A stretch of 64,000 nt of DNA from Pseudotabrizicola sp051200875 (GTDB lineage: Bacteria > Pseudomonadota > Alphaproteobacteria > Rhodobacterales > Rhodobacteraceae), in contig NZ_CP195192.1 in the NCBI RefSeq assembly GCF_051200875.1, forward strand, positions 28,986 to 92,985. Direction: 5' to 3'. The notes below the pieces were generated by a model. It made no database searches. It had not been told where the DNA came from and saw only the letters and a list, made by a program, of their open reading frames with translations. The first letter of the stretch is position 1. Each line of letters opens with the position of its first letter. Shown here piece after piece: positions 1 through 8,746 of the stretch. Made by a program: the position numbers and the translations under genes.

Positions 1-1146
1 ATTGAAGCCGAGGCTGTGGCCGCGCGCCTGCGGGAAGGGGCAGGCAATGCCGCATTGGAACGCCAGTGGCTGGCACAGGATCTTCAGGCGATTGCAAAGG
101 AAGGGGGACTCGATCTGGAGAGACCTGCGGAGAGGGAAGACGCACTCGACAGGCTGGAAGCCGTGCATGTTCGGCTGGGCGATGTCCTGACCGACGTACG
201 CGTCCTTCGCGCGCTAACCGAGATCGACGAGGTGGACGACGCTGAGCCAGCGCTTGGTGAGCGGTTGACGACACCTGGGAGTGATCTCGCGCAAGATGGG
301 TCCGACATCTTTGCCCCATCGGAGCGGCAGGCGTTCAGAGCGCTGGTGGCGCAGTTCCGCCGGACGGATTTCGATCATCCGTTCTCCGACGACCCGTCCG
401 TCCGGCGGGCGGGCGCCGTGGAGGTTGAAGAGGCCCGCGCCGCGTTCGACGCCTATGCGCAGAGATCTCTGCAGCATGCCGAATTGGCCTCGATGGCTTG
501 GGAACAGATGACTGACAGTCGAATGCCGCCGCAATATGCGGTATCGGAGCAGGACCGCGCGCTTCATGCCGGCGACATGGACCTCGCCTTGCGGGATCCT
601 TCGGATCATCTCGGTCCGATCACCGACGAGCTCCGCACCCTCGCCCGCTATCGCACGGAGATGCCGGATGAAGAGTTCGGGCAGGCCGTCCAGGACGAAA
701 TCAATCACCTTCGTTCGCTCGGCGCGTCGCGTGCCTATATCAGCGAGCGCAGTTTCGAGATCGAGCACCAGGCGCGACAGGACTACGCCGAGCGTCGGTA
801 TCTGGAAGAGACAGCGCCAACCGTTATGGCCTTTGTGCGAAGCGCCGACGTCGGGACCCCGGCCTCCGAGGCAGAGCAGCAGGACATCGTCCGGCAAATA
901 AACGAGCGACTAAGCCCCGACACAATCGACGCGCTGAGGGCGGGAAACGCAGAAGTCCTCGACAAGTTCACCGAGGATCCGCTGCGCCAGCTGGAACTCG
1001 CCAAAACCTATCTCCAGAGCAGCGAGGTGACCGCGCATGGCCCGGCCATGGAGCGCGTTCTCGATGCTTTGGCCGAAGAGCAGATCGAGGCGCAGCGCGC
1101 ACGCCACGCTGCGGCAGATGGCGAGAAGGGGATCACCCATGGATAA
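1..1146 (+). CDS. C-terminal part of an unidentified protein upstream of virD4 (partial at left edge)
   Basis: The frame is open from the first base, so the N-terminus lies outside the window; about 381 residues are visible. The visible part is soluble, rich in Glu, Arg and Ala, and looks mainly helical, with no signal peptide, membrane segment or catalytic motif that I recognise. Its stop codon overlaps the virD4 start (ATG at 1139, TAA at 1144-1146), so the two are translationally coupled. In many alphaproteobacterial conjugation clusters the gene before virD4 is the relaxase (virD2/traA type), and a long helical C-terminal tail would suit that. This is inference from position only; no relaxase motif is visible. 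Confidence 0.55.
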   Translation: MEAEAVAARLREGAGNAALERQWLAQDLQAIAKEGGLDLERPAEREDALDRLEAVHVRLGDVLTDVRVLRALTEIDEVDDAEPALGERLTTPGSDLAQDGSDIFAPSERQAFRALVAQFRRTDFDHPFSDDPSVRRAGAVEVEEARAAFDAYAQRSLQHAELASMAWEQMTDSRMPPQYAVSEQDRALHAGDMDLALRDPSDHLGPITDELRTLARYRTEMPDEEFGQAVQDEINHLRSLGASRAYISERSFEIEHQARQDYAERRYLEETAPTVMAFVRSADVGTPASEAEQQDIVRQINERLSPDTIDALRAGNAEVLDKFTEDPLRQLELAKTYLQSSEVTAHGPAMERVLDALAEEQIEAQRARHAAADGEKGITHG

Positions 1147-3121
1147 AGGCAAGATTGCCCTCGGTGTGTTGAGCCTCGTGCTGGTCGGCCTTGCCATGGG
1201 TTATGTCGTGGCGACCGGCTTTGTCATGTTCCGCTATGGGCTTTCGCCCACACGTTTCGACGTCACCCTGCTGGCCCGCGAATATCGGGGTCTGTCTCAG
1301 TCTGCACCGAAAGACTTCCTCTGGGTGAACCTCATCCTTGGCGGCTTCGGTCTAGCATCGCTGATGCTGAGCGTCACGCTTCTGGGGGATGCATTGACTC
1401 GCTTCGGGACGACGCATTGGCAGACCCGCAGCGAGATGAAGAGGAACGGCTTCTTTGCCAAGCCCGGCGGCGGCTTCCTTCTGGGCAAGCTTGGCTCCCC
1501 GAACTCCAGGCGCCCGTTCCTTGTCTCAAAAACCTTCCCCCACGCTCTGATCGTGGCGCCCACGGGCCGGGGCAAGGGCGTGGGGTTCGTGATACCGAAC
1601 CTGCTGACCTACAAGGGCTCGGCCGTGGTGCTCGACGTGAAAGGCGAGAACTTCCGCGAGACATCGCGCTTCCGCGCCAGCATGGGGGACAAGGTATTCC
1701 GCTTCGCGCCGACCGACTGGGACCGACCGACGCATCGCTACAACCCGCTTGCGCGCATCGCGGCCATGACCAACCCCAACCGGCAGCAAATGGAGCTAAA
1801 ACTCACCGCCAAGCTCTTCCTGCAAACCGACAACGAAAAGCTGAGCGGGCTTCTGGCCGGGGGCATCGACCTCTTCGTGGCGGCCGGTCTTCTGGCCTTC
1901 GAGCGCGGCGTGCCGACCATCGGCGAGATTTACCGCATCTCAGCCTCGGGGGGCGACAAGCAGAAGGAATATTTGAAGCGTTCGCAGGAGGTGAAGAACA
2001 CCTCGGCCAAGCTGATCTTTGAGCGCATGGCTTCGACCAACAATGACACCCTGACCTCCTACCTCTCGCTTCTCATGACATCGGGTCTCGACACCTGGGA
2101 CAACCGCGCGATCGACGCGGCCACCGCGACATCTGATTTCTCGTTCCGGGATATCCGCCGCCGCCCGCATGCGATCTATCTTGTGGTCGAGTCAGAGATG
2201 ATCCGCCCACTTGCCCCGCTGATCCGCCTCTTCTTTTCGGACCTGATTGCCTCGCTGCAGGCGCAGGAACCCGGCGATGACGAGCCGTGGCCCGTGATGA
2301 TCATGCTCGACGAGTTCGACCGACTGGGGAAGATGCCGATCGTCGCCGAGAGCATCAAGACTCTGCGCTCCTTCGGCGGAAACCTCGCCATAGTGACCCA
2401 GACGATCCCCGCGCTGGACGAGATCTATGGTGAGAACACCCGCAGGTCGCTTCAGGGCGGCGCAGGCGTGAAGCTCTACCTCACCCCATCCGAGCAGAAG
2501 ACCATCGAGGAACTGAGCCAGGCCGTCGGCAAGACCACCAAGCGTGTGGTGACCCGCTCCCGCGCTGTTGGACGCAATCCGTTCGAAGGGCGCAGCGTAT
2601 CGGAACGGACCGAGGATACGCCGCTCCTGACCGAGGATGAGGCACGGCGCATGGACCTCGATGAAGTCATCCTTGTGATCGACGCGCAAATGCCGATCCG
2701 GGCGAGAAGGGTGAAGTATTTCGAGGACCCGGTGTTGAAGGTACTGCACGCCGGTCAATCGGGAAGCTTCCCATATCCGGACGAGGACGGCCTTCGGCGG
2801 GACCGACAGATGTCCGAGACTCGCGAGACGGTCGAGAAGCTTAAGCAGGAGCTGCAGGAAGTGCGGGCGGCAGCAGGGGCGCAGGGGGCTGATACTGCTG
2901 CATTGCCAAAAACGCCACAACCTTCCTCGAGAGAGCCGCTCGATCCTAAGCCTGCGCTGAAAGGCCGGGCGCGCGGGAGGGCCGCGCGGTCCGCTGCAGG
3001 AGGCGGAGGGTCAGGTCAGCTGTCGATCAATCTCGCAGAATTGGGGCTCCAAGAGACAGACAGGTCAGTCTTGGCGGCAGCTGTTCAGACGACACGATCA
3101 ATCATAGAAGTACATGGTTAA
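1139..3121 (+). CDS. virD4: Type IV secretion coupling protein VirD4/TraG
   Basis: This is a 660-residue membrane ATPase that links the relaxosome to the mating channel. Two N-terminal membrane segments (about residues 6-30 and 61-83) precede a VirD4/TraG nucleotide-binding domain with Walker A APTGRGKG near residue 140 and Walker B VMIMLDEFDRLGKM near 385-395. The C-terminal 60 residues are low complexity and basic, as often seen for relaxosome contact. I chose the ATG at 1139 because it overlaps the upstream stop and puts the first membrane segment at the N-terminus; an upstream start at 1037 would add a non-conserved extension. It lies far from the virB operon (40657-51942), with the respiratory genes in between. 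Confidence 0.93.
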   Translation: MDKGKIALGVLSLVLVGLAMGYVVATGFVMFRYGLSPTRFDVTLLAREYRGLSQSAPKDFLWVNLILGGFGLASLMLSVTLLGDALTRFGTTHWQTRSEMKRNGFFAKPGGGFLLGKLGSPNSRRPFLVSKTFPHALIVAPTGRGKGVGFVIPNLLTYKGSAVVLDVKGENFRETSRFRASMGDKVFRFAPTDWDRPTHRYNPLARIAAMTNPNRQQMELKLTAKLFLQTDNEKLSGLLAGGIDLFVAAGLLAFERGVPTIGEIYRISASGGDKQKEYLKRSQEVKNTSAKLIFERMASTNNDTLTSYLSLLMTSGLDTWDNRAIDAATATSDFSFRDIRRRPHAIYLVVESEMIRPLAPLIRLFFSDLIASLQAQEPGDDEPWPVMIMLDEFDRLGKMPIVAESIKTLRSFGGNLAIVTQTIPALDEIYGENTRRSLQGGAGVKLYLTPSEQKTIEELSQAVGKTTKRVVTRSRAVGRNPFEGRSVSERTEDTPLLTEDEARRMDLDEVILVIDAQMPIRARRVKYFEDPVLKVLHAGQSGSFPYPDEDGLRRDRQMSETRETVEKLKQELQEVRAAAGAQGADTAALPKTPQPSSREPLDPKPALKGRARGRAARSAAGGGGSGQLSINLAELGLQETDRSVLAAAVQTTRSIIEVHG

Positions 3122-3416
3122 TTAACGGCCGCTGCCGCGCGGACGATCTCGTCCCGGCTTTCGAAGATGCGCACACGGATCGCACATCTGTATTCCCTAC
3201 CCGCCTCATGTTGCTAAGGAGTCGGTCCGATCCTCCATGATCCCGGTCCGGTGATCAAGCCTGACGCCCGCGTGGACCTAGTCGCATATTTTCGTGCCAA
3301 TTGGCATGGCGTGCGCTCCGCCCAATTCCGAAACCGGGCAGTACATGCTCTTTTTCAGTGATCGCCCGACCTTCAACTCGGAAAGAGGAAAAGCAGATCC
3401 CGGCAATCGGCCGAAA
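3122..3416. other. Gap between virD4 and the respiratory block, with short stop-free frames
   Basis: No complete gene is apparent. On the minus strand a stop-free run ending near 3122 reads like a protein tail (ending RDEIVRAAAAVN). On the plus strand a run of about 47 codons ending near 3361 (containing VDLVAYFRANWHG) also looks protein-like. Neither has a convincing start. They could be remnants of genes cut when the respiratory block joined the conjugation region, or chance open frames in GC-rich DNA. Confidence 0.3.
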
Positions 3417-3938
3417 TCAGACCAGTTCGTCCGCCGACGCTGTCACCTCGTTTACCCACGCCATCAGCGCTGCGGGTTCGGATGGCAACTGGATTGCCAG
3501 CCCTTCCGCGAAACTTTCGAAGGCAGGTCGGTTGAGCGTATTGAGTCCGACCAGTACCGGGATCTCCATCGCAACCGCCTCGGCGATCACGTCGCGGAAC
3601 CCCCGCCCCTCCGCCTCGTGCTTTCCGAACTTGTTGACGATCAGCAGGTCCGCGCCGGACGACAGGCTCACCTTGACCAGCCCGACCGCCGTTTCCAGCG
3701 CGGCCGGGTCGAGGCGGCACCCTCGCGCCTGCGACCCGAGGTCCTGGCTGATGCGCAGAACGGGACCATCGGGCAGCACCCGCACATCCATGTCGCAGGG
3801 GCCGGCATCGGCGCGCTCGCTGTTGATCTGGACGGTGCCGCAGCATTTGAGGCCCCGGGCTGCGAGGTCCGCTGCCAGCCGTTCAAGCACCAGATCCGTA
3901 TCGCCGCGTCCTGGCGCCATCGTGTAGGCGAGTTTCAT
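3417..3938 (-). CDS. DUF2478 family protein (first copy), end of nar operon
   Basis: The 173-residue cytosolic protein matches the DUF2478 family, which is often found beside molybdenum enzyme genes; its function is not established. Visible family features are the N-terminal MKLAYTMAPGRGDTD, a CDMDVRVLPDG block near residue 48, ISQDLG followed by a CRLD element, and an NKFGKHEAEGRGF motif near residue 103. No classical P-loop is seen, although the fold is usually described as P-loop-like. It follows moeA with a gap of 12 bases and is the last gene of the nar transcription unit, so a role in molybdenum cofactor supply or insertion is plausible. A paralogue lies at 23119-23652. Confidence 0.8.
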   Translation of the reverse strand: MKLAYTMAPGRGDTDLVLERLAADLAARGLKCCGTVQINSERADAGPCDMDVRVLPDGPVLRISQDLGSQARGCRLDPAALETAVGLVKVSLSSGADLLIVNKFGKHEAEGRGFRDVIAEAVAMEIPVLVGLNTLNRPAFESFAEGLAIQLPSEPAALMAWVNEVTASADELV

Positions 3939-3950
3939 GTCCGGGCTCCT

Positions 3951-5228
3951 TCAGGATTGGCAGAAAGGTTGGAATTCGACCAGCGCACCGGCTGGCAGGG
4001 ATTCGACGTCGGCGGGCAGAAACATCAGCCCGTCCGCTGGAGAGAGCAGCCCGACACGGGCCGAATGTGTGGCATCCTCGAAGGAGACGATCTCGCGACC
4101 ATGGCCATCGAAACCGGCCAGCGTGGCGGGTCGGAGTTCGCAGCGCCCAGGCTTGCGGCGGATTGGGCCTGCGGTCACGACATGCCTTCGGGTCGGGGCG
4201 GGTCCCTCGCCGCTCAGGGCACGGATCAGCGCCAGTCCGAAGACCTGCCATGTGACGAAGGCCGATACCGGGTTGCCGGGCAATCCAAGCCAGTGCGCCT
4301 TGCCAATGCGCCCGACCGACACCGGCTTGCCCGGTTTGATCGCGACGCCGCTGAACAGGGTTTCGCCACCCAATGCCATGACGGCCGGCTTCACATGATC
4401 TTCTTCGCCCACCGAGATACCGCCCGTGGTGACGACAAGATCGGCTTGCGCCGCCATGTCGCCCAATTGACGGACAAGACCGGCAAGGTTGTCGGCACCA
4501 CGAGCCGAGGCAACGACGTCCACATCCGCAGCTGCAAGGCCTGCCGTCAGCATCGGTGTGTTCACGTCCCAGATCTGGGCTTCCTCGCGCGCGCCCCCGG
4601 CGCGGCGTACCTCGTCGCCGGTGACAAGCAGTGCCACGCGCAGCCTGCGCCGAACACGCAGGATGCCCGCGCCGGCGGCGGCACAGGCGGCGATCTCCCT
4701 TGGTCCGAGCCTGCGGCCCTTGTCCAGAACGGTCGCACCCTTGGCCATGTCACTACCCGCGCGGCGGACGTTCAAACCCGGTTCAGGTCTGCGCGACAGA
4801 TGAATAGCGTCCCCGTCACGCAGGACGTCCTCCTGCATGACGACCGAGTCCGCGCCCAACGGGACTGGCGCGCCAGTAAAGATTCGGGCCGCCACGGCCC
4901 CTGCGACCGGTGTCGTCACCGCCTGCCCGGCAGGCACGCGCGCAACGACTGGCAGCACCCAGGGTCCGGCGCCAGTGAGGGCCGATGTCGCGATCGCATA
5001 GCCATCCATCGCCGCATTATCGAAAGCCGGTACCATGGCTCGGGACCGGACCGGCTGAGCGAGAATGCTGCCAAAGGCGTGGTCGAGCGACAGGGCCTCG
5101 GTCCGGCCGACCGGTGCTACATGCCCTGCAATCCGGGCCAGTGCCTCGTCGATGCTGATCAGCGAGTGAAGCATGTCCTGACTGTCACAGCCGCAGCCCG
5201 GTGACGCGATGGCTTGATGGATGGTCAT
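3951..5228 (-). CDS. moeA: Molybdopterin molybdenumtransferase MoeA
   Basis: MoeA inserts molybdate into adenylylated molybdopterin, the last common step of Mo cofactor synthesis, here for the NarG active site. The 425-residue protein has the usual MoeA layout: N-terminal substrate region with FDNAAMDGYA near residue 70, a linker with VMQEDV, and the MoCF-type domain with GGISVGEEDHVK and LPGNPVSAFV. The N-terminal 18 residues carry GCGCDSQD, which is unusual and could bind metal; a start at the later Met (MLHSLISIDEA) would remove it. The ATG at 5228 overlaps the stop of the carbonic anhydrase gene (ATGA), which supports the longer form. Confidence 0.93.
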   Translation of the reverse strand: MTIHQAIASPGCGCDSQDMLHSLISIDEALARIAGHVAPVGRTEALSLDHAFGSILAQPVRSRAMVPAFDNAAMDGYAIATSALTGAGPWVLPVVARVPAGQAVTTPVAGAVAARIFTGAPVPLGADSVVMQEDVLRDGDAIHLSRRPEPGLNVRRAGSDMAKGATVLDKGRRLGPREIAACAAAGAGILRVRRRLRVALLVTGDEVRRAGGAREEAQIWDVNTPMLTAGLAAADVDVVASARGADNLAGLVRQLGDMAAQADLVVTTGGISVGEEDHVKPAVMALGGETLFSGVAIKPGKPVSVGRIGKAHWLGLPGNPVSAFVTWQVFGLALIRALSGEGPAPTRRHVVTAGPIRRKPGRCELRPATLAGFDGHGREIVSFEDATHSARVGLLSPADGLMFLPADVESLPAGALVEFQPFCQS

Positions 5229-5857
5229 TGTGCTGCCTCCTCGGCGGAATTGGTAGGCTGGAAATGCCCGGGCCCGATGCTGCAATCGAGGTCGCGCAGG
5301 CGCCCGTCCTTGAGCCCGTAAATCAGGCCGTGCACGCGGACATCGGCTCCGCGGCGCCATGCCCTCTGAAGGATCGGCGTCTCGCAGACGCGCCGCACGC
5401 CCTCGACCACATTGAGTTCGGCCAGCCGGTCGCGTTGTGCTTCGAGGTCGGTTTCGCGCCCTAGATCGACCGCATATGCGCGGGCCAGGCGCCGGATCGG
5501 CTCGAGCCAGTGATCGGCCAGACCGTGTGGCAGATCCTCGGTCGCGGCCTTGACCCCGCCGCAGCCATAGTGGCCGCACACGATGATCTCGCGCACATGC
5601 AACGCATCGACCGCGAACTCCAGCGCCGAGAGCAAGTTCATGTCCGAGGAATGAACTATGTTGGCAACGTTGCGATGGACGAACACCTCGCCCGGATCGA
5701 GCCCCGCGACCACGTTGGCCGGTACCCGGCTGTCCGAACAGCCGATCCAGAAGAACTCGGGCGCCTGAAGGGCGGCAAGTCGGGTGAAATAGTCAGGCTC
5801 CTCGTCGTGGCGTTGTTTCGACCACGCCACGTTACGCTCCAGAAGGTCATTCAGCAT
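5225..5857 (-). CDS. can: Beta-class carbonic anhydrase
   Basis: This 210-residue cytosolic enzyme interconverts CO2 and bicarbonate. The zinc and catalytic motifs of the beta class are complete: CSDSRVP near residue 40 (Cys ligand with the Asp-Arg dyad) and HYGCGGV near residue 97 (His and Cys ligands). It overlaps moeA at ATGA and overlaps the upstream hemerythrin gene by 11 bases, so it is tightly coupled inside the nar operon. Why nitrate respiration would need its own carbonic anhydrase is unclear; pH buffering or bicarbonate supply during anaerobic growth are possibilities that the sequence alone cannot decide. Confidence 0.93.
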   Translation of the reverse strand: MLNDLLERNVAWSKQRHDEEPDYFTRLAALQAPEFFWIGCSDSRVPANVVAGLDPGEVFVHRNVANIVHSSDMNLLSALEFAVDALHVREIIVCGHYGCGGVKAATEDLPHGLADHWLEPIRRLARAYAVDLGRETDLEAQRDRLAELNVVEGVRRVCETPILQRAWRRGADVRVHGLIYGLKDGRLRDLDCSIGPGHFQPTNSAEEAAQ

Positions 5858-6416
5858 CGGTCGTCTCCGGGAAATCTGGCAGCCCGCGTCTTGAACGCAT
5901 GTGTTTGGACAGGATCCGCAGATCGGCCCGAGTCAGCCGGGCGCGGGCAATCGGCAAGAGGATCGCGTTTTCGGCAACGAGGTGGCGCCGCACGTGCCCT
6001 GCAAACCTGGACAACACCCCGCGCTCCTTGGCGGACAGATCGGCCCCCTTATCAAGGCAACCGGCGAGCATCGCACGCACTTCGGGCAGCAGACGCATCG
6101 CCTCATCCTGATCGGCCCTGATCCGGTCGATCGCACCCTCAATCGCATCCTCTTCTGTGCAGCGCCGGGCAAGAAGCGGGAACAGGTCCTCAGCCTCGTC
6201 GCGCAGGTGGACGTTCAGTTCCTCGTTCACAAAGCGCAGCACCGTTGTCGCTTTTTGGCGATTGAAAGCGTCCGCCGTTGCCAGCGCGTCGATAACTGCG
6301 CAAATCTGACGTTCACGCAGGTGGTCTTCGCTGATGAAGTCCAGAGGATTTGCGAGCAGGCTCGGACTCGTCGGTTTGTCGCCACTTCCGCGCGTCACTG
6401 TCTCTGACGGTTTCAT
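5847..6416 (-). CDS. Hemerythrin HHE-domain protein
   Basis: The 189-residue protein is a four-helix bundle of the hemerythrin/HHE type, expected to hold a non-haem di-iron site. Candidate ligands are SEDHLRERQ near residue 30, NVHLRDEAEDLFP near 72, and HVRRHLVAENAILLP near 148. It resembles the C-terminal domain of the Ric/DnrN/YtfE iron-centre repair proteins but lacks their ScdA-like N-terminus. The start at 6416 is chosen because the homologous part begins there; an upstream extension to 6746 would be antisense-like filler. A second relative (Ric) lies at 23660. A role in protecting or repairing Fe-S clusters of nitrate reductase under nitrosative stress is inference. Confidence 0.82.
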   Translation of the reverse strand: MKPSETVTRGSGDKPTSPSLLANPLDFISEDHLRERQICAVIDALATADAFNRQKATTVLRFVNEELNVHLRDEAEDLFPLLARRCTEEDAIEGAIDRIRADQDEAMRLLPEVRAMLAGCLDKGADLSAKERGVLSRFAGHVRRHLVAENAILLPIARARLTRADLRILSKHMRSRRGLPDFPETTDAE

Positions 6417-6436
6417 CACACGTCCTTTCGCGTGGT

Positions 6437-7240
6437 TCAGATCGGCGTCAGGCTTGCGCCAGAGATCTGCGCCTCTTGACCGAGGCTCTCCACGAAGGCG
6501 CGCGAGGCGTGCGCCCAGGCAGCCTTTTCCAACGCCTGCGCGATCTTCGGGCGAACGGTGTCGTAGGGCAGCACCTGCCCCGGCGCCGTGGCATTCAGTC
6601 GGATGATGTGCCAGCCGTGCCGCGACAACACGGGCGCCGGGGTCACCGCCCCTTCGTTCAGGGAGCGCAGGGCTGCCTCGAACTCCGGCACGGTGTCGCC
6701 GGGGCCAAGCTGACCCAGATGGCCGCCAGAGGCTTTCGAACCGCAATCGCTATCGCGCGCGGCCGCGGCAAATCCCTTGGCATCGCCGTCGAGTCGCGTC
6801 AGCAGGACAACGGCCCGTGCCTTGGCCGCGGCGCACTCGGCTTCGTCGCGCGGATCGCAGGCGCACAGGATGTGCGAGACATCCCAGAGCGGTGCCGAAC
6901 GATATCGGGCGGGGTCTTTCTCCCATTCCGCGCGCACGGCCCCTTCGCTGACGGGCGCGATCACCAGCGCCTCGTCCAGCAGGGCGCGGATCAGGGCTTC
7001 GTCGTCCGTCTCGAACCGCCCCGGCGCCAACTCGAGTGGGTCGGGCGTCAACCCGCGCCGCTTCGCCTCCTGCAAGAGCAGTGCACGGATTGCCAGCGCC
7101 TGCGCCGCCTTGCGCCAGGCGATCCCCGGCTTGTCCTTGGGGGCGCTGTGGTTCTGGGCCTCGGCGGCGATTGCCGCCGAGGGGATGGTTTCGCCGTTCA
7201 CGACGACATCGGGAAACAGGGCCACGTTCATCTGGCTCAC
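6437..7240 (-). CDS. Parvulin-type peptidyl-prolyl isomerase of the nar operon (NifM-like)
   Basis: The 267-residue protein has a helical N-terminal chaperone region and a C-terminal parvulin (PpiC) domain from about residue 125, with VSHILCACDP, GGHLGQLGPGDTVPEFE and SRHGWHIIRLN. It resembles NifM and the isomerase known after narI in denitrifying pseudomonads and other denitrifiers, where it assists nitrate reductase assembly. No signal peptide is visible, so it probably acts in the cytosol on NarG or NarH. It overlaps narI at ATGA. The identification as an isomerase is firm; the client protein is inferred from gene order. Confidence 0.87.
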   Translation of the reverse strand: MSQMNVALFPDVVVNGETIPSAAIAAEAQNHSAPKDKPGIAWRKAAQALAIRALLLQEAKRRGLTPDPLELAPGRFETDDEALIRALLDEALVIAPVSEGAVRAEWEKDPARYRSAPLWDVSHILCACDPRDEAECAAAKARAVVLLTRLDGDAKGFAAAARDSDCGSKASGGHLGQLGPGDTVPEFEAALRSLNEGAVTPAPVLSRHGWHIIRLNATAPGQVLPYDTVRPKIAQALEKAAWAHASRAFVESLGQEAQISGASLTPI

Positions 7241-8022
7241 TCCGCGGGCGTCGTGGCGGTAGGACCGCGCTTGGCTTGCACCTTGTCATAGGCGCGGCGG
7301 CGTTCTTCCAGAGGACGGTGCCGGCGCGACCGCACGATCTGGTAGCCGGGCCGCGTCAGCAGGTAGCGGAACGGCGCGGCGAAACCGGACCAGATGTGGA
7401 CGAGCCGCGTGAACGGAAACAGCGCCGTGATGATCAGCCCGAGGAAGATGTGCAGCTTGTAGAGCCAGTGCACGTCGACGACGGTGACCCAGGCGTTGAT
7501 GTTCCAGCTGACCACGCTCTGCGACCAGGTCATGAAGCGGACCATTTCCGACCCGTCCATGTGCTGCAGCGTCTGGGTGATCGTCAGCAGGCCGATGGCC
7601 AGCTGCAGCCAGATCAGGACCATGATCAGGATGTCGGGGAAGGTCGATGTCACGCGGATGCGTGGATCGACCAGGCGGCGATGGATCAGCATGGTCGATC
7701 CGATCAGGGCGGCGATGCCAGCCGGGCCGCCGATCAGAACTGCCATCCATTGCTTGAGCGCATAGGGAATACCGATGGCATCCAGCACCCAGACCGGCGT
7801 GAAGAGGCCGACGAGGTGACCGAAGAACACGGTCAGGATGCCGACATGGAACAGGATCGACCCCCAGATCAGCTGCTTTCGGCGCAGAAGTTGGCTCGAG
7901 GAACTCTTCCAGGTGAAGGGGTCCCGCTCGTAACGCACGATCGATCCCACGAGGAAGATCGTCAGCGCGACATAGGGCATGACCCCGAAGATGACGAAGT
8001 TGATGTCGAAGTCGCCAAACAT
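7237..8022 (-). CDS. narI: Respiratory nitrate reductase gamma subunit NarI
   Basis: NarI is the di-haem cytochrome b that anchors NarGH to the inner membrane and passes electrons from quinol to the Fe-S chain. The 261-residue protein has the expected five membrane helices and an N-terminus facing out (NFVIFGVMPYVALTIFLVG). Haem-ligand histidines are visible at LFHVGILTVFFGH near residue 57 and at VDVHWLYKLHIFLG near 190-200. It lies two bases after narJ and overlaps the isomerase gene. The length is close to that of other alphaproteobacterial NarI proteins. Confidence 0.96.
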   Translation of the reverse strand: MFGDFDINFVIFGVMPYVALTIFLVGSIVRYERDPFTWKSSSSQLLRRKQLIWGSILFHVGILTVFFGHLVGLFTPVWVLDAIGIPYALKQWMAVLIGGPAGIAALIGSTMLIHRRLVDPRIRVTSTFPDILIMVLIWLQLAIGLLTITQTLQHMDGSEMVRFMTWSQSVVSWNINAWVTVVDVHWLYKLHIFLGLIITALFPFTRLVHIWSGFAAPFRYLLTRPGYQIVRSRRHRPLEERRRAYDKVQAKRGPTATTPAE

Positions 8023-8023
8023 G

Positions 8024-8746
8024 TCATGCGCTCCTGTTCAATGGTTGCGGGGCGGGGGTAGGATTGAACCCAGGTTTGTCCATCGCCGCGAGCATGTCGC
8101 GGACTTGCGGGCAACCTGCGTTCGGATCGGGGCCGAACGTAACCTCGGTTTCCTCCCAAACGGCATCGAGCGCCGCGAGGTCGGTCGGGTCATCATCGGG
8201 CTGAGACAGCATGTCGGCCACGGCTTCGGCGTCGGCCTGCATGTCGGCGAGCTGGGAAAGAGCGGCGAACGCGGCAGCATACCCGCTGTCGCGCCGGACA
8301 AGCCGGGCCGCGAGAGCATCAAGGATATGCGCCGCGTCCGCCAGAGTTTCCTGCACTTCTGCGAAGGGACGCGTCGACAGGAATTCCAGCAACACCGGCA
8401 GGTGGTCCGGCAGTTCCGAGGTGGCGGGTTCGAACCCGCCCGCCCGATAGGTCTCGATCAGGCTGACCATGGCGCCGCCCCTGTCACGGCTTTCGCCGTG
8501 AACATGCTCGAAGAGATTGAGCGACAGCGTCCGCGACCGGTCGAAGAGCATCACATAGCTTTCCTGCAGGTCGTATAGGTCGGCCTTTGCGAAGCCGTCG
8601 GCCAACCTGCGCAGCGCAGCTCGTGTGTCGGCGGCGATGCGGGGTTCGGCTGCGATGACGCCCCCGATTTCGGGCATGGCCTCCTGAAGCTCCCGCGAGG
8701 GATAGCTCAGGATCAGCGACAGGGCCTTGAGTGTGCGGTCCATCAT
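8024..8746 (-). CDS. narJ: Nitrate reductase assembly chaperone NarJ
   Basis: NarJ is a cytosolic TorD-family chaperone that binds the NarG N-terminus and holds apo-NarGH until the Mo cofactor and Fe-S cluster are in place. The 240-residue, all-helical protein shows the family features LKALSLILSYPSRELQ at the start and LFEHVHGESRDRGGAMVSL near residue 75. The start codon overlaps the narH stop by one base (TGATG), as expected for tight coupling of the subunit and its chaperone. Confidence 0.95.
   Translation of the reverse strand: MMDRTLKALSLILSYPSRELQEAMPEIGGVIAAEPRIAADTRAALRRLADGFAKADLYDLQESYVMLFDRSRTLSLNLFEHVHGESRDRGGAMVSLIETYRAGGFEPATSELPDHLPVLLEFLSTRPFAEVQETLADAAHILDALAARLVRRDSGYAAAFAALSQLADMQADAEAVADMLSQPDDDPTDLAALDAVWEETEVTFGPDPNAGCPQVRDMLAAMDKPGFNPTPAPQPLNRSA

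Noticed and set aside
3294..5204. Plus-strand frame of 636 codons opposite moeA and DUF2478
   Set aside because: MoeA motifs are intact on the minus strand, and the plus frame has no family features.
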